A stretch of 9,236 bases of DNA from Burkholderia gladioli (lineage in GTDB: Bacteria; Pseudomonadota; Gammaproteobacteria; Burkholderiales; Burkholderiaceae): contig WNEB01000052.1 in assembly GCA_009914575.1 (NCBI GenBank), positions 1-9,236 of the forward strand, in the 5' to 3' direction. This document shows, one piece after another, positions 6,321-9,236 of the stretch. The notes under the pieces were generated by a model. The model was not told the origin of the DNA. It made no database searches and worked only from the letters and a program-made list of their open reading frames with translations. Numbering within the stretch: the stretch's first letter is position 1; each line of letters opens with the position of its first letter. Made by a program: the position numbers and the translations under genes.

Positions 6321-7966
6321 CGCCGGCTTCGATGCAGCCGCAACCGCCGGCGCAGGCGGTCGAGCCGCTGCTGTCGATCGGGGACCTGCGCGTGACGTTC
6401 GGCGACACGCCGGCCGTCGACGGCGTCTCGCTCGCGATCGGCCGCGGCGAGCGCGTCGCGCTGGTCGGCGAATCGGGTTCGGGTAAGAGCGTGACGGCGC
6501 TGGCGATCCTGCAATTGCTGCGCGACGCCGAGGTGACGGGCCGCATCCGGTTCGACGGGCGCGATCTCGCCACGGTCGGCGAGCGCGCGATGCGCGGCCT
6601 GCGCGGCTCGGAGATCGCGATGATCTTCCAGGAGCCGATGACGGCGCTCAACCCGCTCTACACGGTCGGCGACCAGATCGTGGAAACCATCGTGCTGCAC
6701 GACGGCGTGTCGAAGCGCGAGGCGCGCGCCCGCGCGATCGCGCTGCTCGGGCGCACCGGCATCGCCGAGCCGGAACGGCGCGTCGACAGCTACCCGCATC
6801 AGCTGTCGGGCGGCCAGCGCCAGCGCGCCATGATCGCGATGGCGCTGGCCTGCCGGCCGCGCCTGCTGCTGGCCGACGAGCCCACCACGGCGCTCGACGT
6901 GACGATCCGCGCGCAGATCGTCGAGCTGCTGCTCGACCTGCAACGCGATGCCAAACTGACGCGCGGCATGGCGATCCTGCTGATCACGCACGACCTGAAC
7001 CTGGTGCGGCGCTTCGCGCAGCGCGTGGCGGTGATGGAGAAGGGCAGGCTGGTGGAGCATGGCGAGGTCGAACGGATCTTCGCCGACCCGGAACATCCGT
7101 ACACGCGCAAGCTGCTGAACAGCCGGCCGCGGCGCACGGTGGCGCCGGTGCTGCCGATCGCGCCGGTGGTGCTCGACGCGCAGGCCGTGACGGTGCGCTA
7201 CCGGCAGAAGCTGCCCGGCATCGGCGGCTGGTTCCGCAGCGGCAGCTTCACGGCGGTCGACGGCGTGAGCGTGTCGGTGCGGCAGGGCGAGACGCTCGGC
7301 GTGGTCGGCGAGTCGGGGTCCGGCAAATCGACGCTGGCGATGGCGCTGCTCGGCCTGCAGCCGATCGCGGGCGGCGCGATCGAATTCGACGGCCGGCCGC
7401 TGGCCGACTGGCGCGGCGCTGACGCGCGGCGGTTGCGCGCGCGCATGCAGGTGGTGTTCCAGGATCCGTTCGGTTCGCTGTCACCGCGTCACACGATCGA
7501 GCGGATCGTCGGCGAAGGGCTGGCGCTGCATCGCCCGGAGCTGTCGGATGCGGCGCGGCGCGATCGGGTGGTGGCCGTGCTGCGCGAGGTGGGCCTCGAC
7601 CGCACGCTGCTGCACCGTTATCCGCACGAGTTTTCGGGCGGCCAGCGCCAGCGCATCGCGATCGCCCGCGCGCTGGTGCTGGAGCCGCGCGTGCTGGTGC
7701 TCGACGAGCCCACCAGCGCGCTCGACGTGTCGATCCAGCAGCAGGTGCTGAAGCTGCTGGCCGGCCTCCAGCAGAAATACAACCTCGGCTACATTTTCAT
7801 CAGCCACGATCTCGAGGTGATCGGCGCGATGGCGCACCGGGTGGCGGTGATGCAGGACGGCGCGATCGTCGAAACGGGCGCGGTCGGAAAAATCTTCACG
7901 AAACCGTCACATGCTTATACGCGGAAACTGCTGGAAGCCGTTGATGTGACTGAGTTGCCCCAATGA
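6317..7966 (+). CDS. yejF: YejF: duplicated ATP-binding subunit of the YejABEF importer
   Basis: YejF is the cytoplasmic energy unit: two ABC ATPase domains fused in one 549-residue chain, so a single protein replaces the separate D and F ATPases of Dpp/Opp systems. First domain: Walker A GESGSGKS (51-58), Q-loop Q105, signature LSGGQRQR (163-170), Walker B RLLLADE (182-188), switch H225. Second domain: Walker A GESGSGKS (331-338), Q382, signature FSGGQRQR (439-446), Walker B VLVLDE (459-464), switch H497. Each half ends with the oligopeptide-transporter tail motif ([10 protein letters not shown] near 260-269; [10 protein letters not shown] near 532-541). All catalytic residues of both sites are intact, so both should hydrolyse ATP. 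The start overlaps the yejE stop (ATGA) behind a strong GGAGG. It is the last gene of the operon; no convincing intrinsic terminator follows. Confidence 0.96.
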   Translation: MTPASMQPQPPAQAVEPLLSIGDLRVTFGDTPAVDGVSLAIGRGERVALVGESGSGKSVTALAILQLLRDAEVTGRIRFDGRDLATVGERAMRGLRGSEIAMIFQEPMTALNPLYTVGDQIVETIVLHDGVSKREARARAIALLGRTGIAEPERRVDSYPHQLSGGQRQRAMIAMALACRPRLLLADEPTTALDVTIRAQIVELLLDLQRDAKLTRGMAILLITHDLNLVRRFAQRVAVMEKGRLVEHGEVERIFADPEHPYTRKLLNSRPRRTVAPVLPIAPVVLDAQAVTVRYRQKLPGIGGWFRSGSFTAVDGVSVSVRQGETLGVVGESGSGKSTLAMALLGLQPIAGGAIEFDGRPLADWRGADARRLRARMQVVFQDPFGSLSPRHTIERIVGEGLALHRPELSDAARRDRVVAVLREVGLDRTLLHRYPHEFSGGQRQRIAIARALVLEPRVLVLDEPTSALDVSIQQQVLKLLAGLQQKYNLGYIFISHDLEVIGAMAHRVAVMQDGAIVETGAVGKIFTKPSHAYTRKLLEAVDVTELPQ

Positions 7967-7999
7967 TGTGCAGATTGTGATTGATTTTTTCAATTCGTT

Positions 8000-8028
8000 T
8001 TGACAAACAAATACCGTCTGGCTAGCAT
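8000..8028 (+). promoter_or_regulatory. Sigma-70 promoter of the NlpC/P60 gene
   Basis: TTGACA (8000-8005) is a perfect -35 box. It is followed after exactly 17 nt by TAGCAT (8023-8028), which matches the -10 consensus at four of six positions. It lies in a markedly AT-rich stretch between yejF and the next gene. Transcription would start near 8035, giving a leader of about 45 nt. The NlpC/P60 gene therefore probably has its own promoter and is not the fifth gene of the yej operon. Confidence 0.7.
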
Positions 8029-8045
8029 TGATCGAAATTTCCGCC

Positions 8046-8057
8046 AATCAGCTGATT
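8046..8057. promoter_or_regulatory. 12-bp palindrome in the NlpC/P60 leader, possible operator
   Basis: AATCAGCTGATT is a perfect 12-bp palindrome starting about 11 nt after the predicted transcription start. Its position would suit a repressor site, but no cognate regulator is encoded in the window and a chance palindrome in AT-rich DNA is possible. Confidence 0.3.
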
Positions 8058-8079
8058 TTAAGCACAAAATTACCGACCG

Positions 8080-8940
8080 ATGCAGCATCGATCTCTTACT
8101 CAAGCCTGCACGCGCGCTGTCGCCGGGCTAGTCGTCTGCGTTCTGGTATCCGCATCTTCCGGCGCGTTCGCCGACGATGCCGTCCGTTTTAACCAGGATG
8201 TCACGCTCACGAGCCAATCGGGTTCGTCTTCCGTCTCCCAAACCACCCCCGCCACGCAACCGGTCGCCTCGTCGAGCACGAGCAGCGCGAAGTCGTTCCT
8301 GTCCGGCATGGCCGGCAGGGCCGGCGACGTCGTGGTCGGCGCGCTGAACATGATCGGCGTGCGTTACCGCTGGGGCGGCAATTCGCCGGATTCGGGGCTC
8401 GATTGCAGCGGCTTCGTGCGCTACGTGTTCCAGGACACGCTCGGCATGTCGCTGCCGCGTCGCGCCGAAGAGATGAGCCGCGTCGGCGAAAAGGTGCGCG
8501 TGAGCGAACTGAAGCCGGGCGATCTCGTGTTCTTCAACACGATGCGCCGCGCGGCCTCGCACGTCGGCATCTATATCGGCGACAACAAGTTCGTGCATTC
8601 GCCGTCCACCGGCAGCACGATCCGCGTCGACGACATGGACAACAGCTACTGGGAAAAGCGTTTCGACGGCGCACGCCGGATCGAATCGCACTTCGACGGC
8701 AAGCCCGACGACCTGCGTCAGCGCGTGAGCGCCACGCTCGGCGTCAGCGGCTCGGATTTCAACTCGGGAATCAGTAATAAGGCGCGGGGCGCGCAGCCAG
8801 CGCCAGCCTGTCGGCCCGTTCATCCCGTCGTTCCGAATCACCCCCGGTCTCCGCAAGGCGCCCGGGGTTTCGTGCTTTGGCGCGTCAAGCCGCCGCGCGG
8901 GCCTGGGCGGCGGCCAGCTTGCTCTTCAGTTCGGGCATGA
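8080..8940 (+). CDS. Exported NlpC/P60 (C40) cell-wall peptidase with an aberrant C-terminal extension
   Basis: This predicts a secreted or periplasmic cysteine peptidase of the NlpC/P60 family, which typically cuts the stem peptide of peptidoglycan. A Sec signal peptide covers residues 1-31 (hydrophobic AVAGLVVCVLVSASSG, cleavage after AFA). A Ser/Thr-rich linker follows to about 70, then the catalytic domain at 80-205. The triad is visible: Cys109 in LDCSGFVRYVF, His161 in ASHVGIYIGD and His173 in FVHSPS. There is no lipobox cysteine, so it is probably soluble. After about residue 230 the translation becomes Pro/Arg/Ala-rich and unlike the family. Tandem TAA stops at 8775-8780 lie one frame away, and the frame crosses a terminator-like hairpin (8842-8867) and the 3' end of the convergent gene. 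A 1-nt deletion near 8766-8768 (GGG) would explain this; the intact protein would then have ended near 8777 at about 232 residues. It has its own promoter. Confidence 0.9.
   Translation: MQHRSLTQACTRAVAGLVVCVLVSASSGAFADDAVRFNQDVTLTSQSGSSSVSQTTPATQPVASSSTSSAKSFLSGMAGRAGDVVVGALNMIGVRYRWGGNSPDSGLDCSGFVRYVFQDTLGMSLPRRAEEMSRVGEKVRVSELKPGDLVFFNTMRRAASHVGIYIGDNKFVHSPSTGSTIRVDDMDNSYWEKRFDGARRIESHFDGKPDDLRQRVSATLGVSGSDFNSGISNKARGAQPAPACRPVHPVVPNHPRSPQGARGFVLWRVKPPRGPGRRPACSSVRA
8842..8872 (+). terminator. Probable intrinsic terminator of the NlpC/P60 gene
   Basis: CCCCGG (8842-8847) pairs with CCGGGG (8862-8867), and CGC/GCG in the loop can extend the fold. TTTCG follows on the plus strand; the T-tract is short, so strength is uncertain. 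It lies about 60 bp after the tandem TAA stops at 8775-8780 but inside the extended reading frame, which supports the idea that the extension is not ancestral. Confidence 0.5.
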
Positions 8941-9079
8941 TTTTCGCGGCCGCTTCCTCGCCGGCCAGGATCGCGGCGTTGCGCTGTGTGAAATCGCTGC
9001 TGGCGCTCATCGCGGCCAGGTTCGGGCGGATCACCACGTCGGCGTATTTGTCGAGTTCGTAGGCCTTGATGGTCTGGCC
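8885..9079 (-). pseudogene. 3' remnant of a probable patatin-like phospholipase gene, cut by an IS
   Basis: The minus strand carries an open stretch of 64 codons ending in TGA at 8885-8887. It begins abruptly at the IS end (GQTIKAYELDKYADVVIRPN) and ends in an Ala/Lys/Gln-rich tail. The pattern DVVIRPNL, then SSDFTQRNAAILAGEEAA and a helical MPELKSKLAA tail, resembles the C-terminus of bacterial patatin-like phospholipases (RssA/NTE type), in which the active-site Ser and Asp lie upstream. Those residues and the start are missing here, so no active product is expected from this fragment. Codon use matches the neighbouring genes, so the break looks recent. The family call rests on a short tail motif and is moderate; the presence of a gene fragment ending here is more certain. 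Confidence 0.68.
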
Positions 9080-9236
9080 GGCGTTGTTGCATAAATCGAG
9101 TGTGAGGACGCAATAGCATCGACGGGCATAATTTCAGGCGATACGAACGGATTGCGGACGAGCGAGGTCCGCCATACGGTTGATGACGCCGACGCGAACG
9201 GAGACCTCGGTCGCCTGCGAGTCGATGTGACGCGCC
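9080..9236 (-). mobile_element. Partial IS5-family insertion sequence (transposase 3' end and terminal repeat)
   Basis: The element appears to begin at 9080 with GGCGTTGTTGCATAAATCGA, which resembles the terminal inverted repeats of IS5-family elements of the IS903 type (GGCTTTGTTG...ATAAATC). The transposase stop is 54 bp inside, as expected for these compact elements. The other end lies beyond the window, so neither the partner repeat nor a target duplication can be checked. The coding frame of the interrupted gene stops matching its family exactly at this boundary. Confidence 0.8.
9134..9236 (-). CDS. IS5-family transposase, C-terminal 33 residues (cut by window edge)
   Basis: Read on the minus strand, the last 33 codons encode a stretch ending VGVINRMADLARPQSVRIA and a TGA at 9134-9136. 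This ending is characteristic, from memory, of IS5-family transposases found in many Burkholderia insertion sequences. The DDE catalytic core lies outside the window, so activity cannot be judged; the visible part has no stop or frameshift. The assignment is supported by the IS-type terminal sequence 54 bp downstream. Confidence 0.8.
   Translation of the reverse strand, partial: ARHIDSQATEVSVRVGVINRMADLARPQSVRIA

Noticed and set aside
7980..7994. Terminator after yejF (ATTGA, T-loop, TCAAT)
   Set aside because: Only five A/T-rich pairs with the T-run in the loop and not after the stem; too weak to call.
1..9236. CRISPR array, tRNA, rRNA or toxin-antitoxin locus
   Set aside because: I saw no regularly spaced direct repeats, no tRNA-like cloverleaf or rRNA sequence, and no small paired ORFs with toxin or antitoxin features on either strand.

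Overview
The window looks like chromosomal DNA of a Burkholderia species or a close relative in the Burkholderiaceae. The coding sequence is very GC-rich with strong third-position G/C, and the protein families are ones common in that group. Genus is an inference from composition and protein similarity recalled from memory; species cannot be fixed from this sequence.

Layout from left to right. (1) Positions 1-~340: the 5' part of an IS110-family transposase gene on the minus strand, running off the left edge, with a hairpin/T-tract leader. (2) 380-1510, minus: an intact OpgC-type membrane acyltransferase gene. (3) 1511-2092: a 582-bp divergent intergenic region dominated by a 261-bp structured element (1716-1976) with 23-bp inverted ends and three internal hairpins. 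(4) 2093-7966, plus: a complete yejA-yejB-yejE-yejF operon encoding a peptide/microcin C-type ABC importer (periplasmic binding protein, two permeases, a double ATPase). B, E and F are translationally coupled or nearly so, while a 117-bp gap separates A from B. (5) 7967-8079: an AT-rich promoter region. (6) 8080-8940, plus: an exported NlpC/P60 cysteine peptidase whose reading frame appears to have lost its normal stop. (7) 8885-9079, minus: the last 64 codons of what is probably a patatin-like phospholipase gene, cut by an insertion sequence. (8) 9080-9236: the 3' end of an IS5-family element, running off the right edge.

How the genes fit together: the four Yej proteins form one envelope transport machine. 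YejA captures peptides in the periplasm, YejB and YejE form the membrane channel, and YejF supplies ATP hydrolysis. OpgC (periplasmic glucan substitution) and the NlpC/P60 enzyme (cell-wall cleavage) are also envelope functions, but each has its own transcription unit and nothing in the sequence ties them to the transporter.

I do not see a clearly new multi-gene system. The most unusual items are the nested inverted-repeat element between opgC and yejA, the probable C-terminal frameshift of the NlpC/P60 gene with read-through across its terminator, and two unrelated insertion sequences bracketing the segment, one of which has broken a gene.
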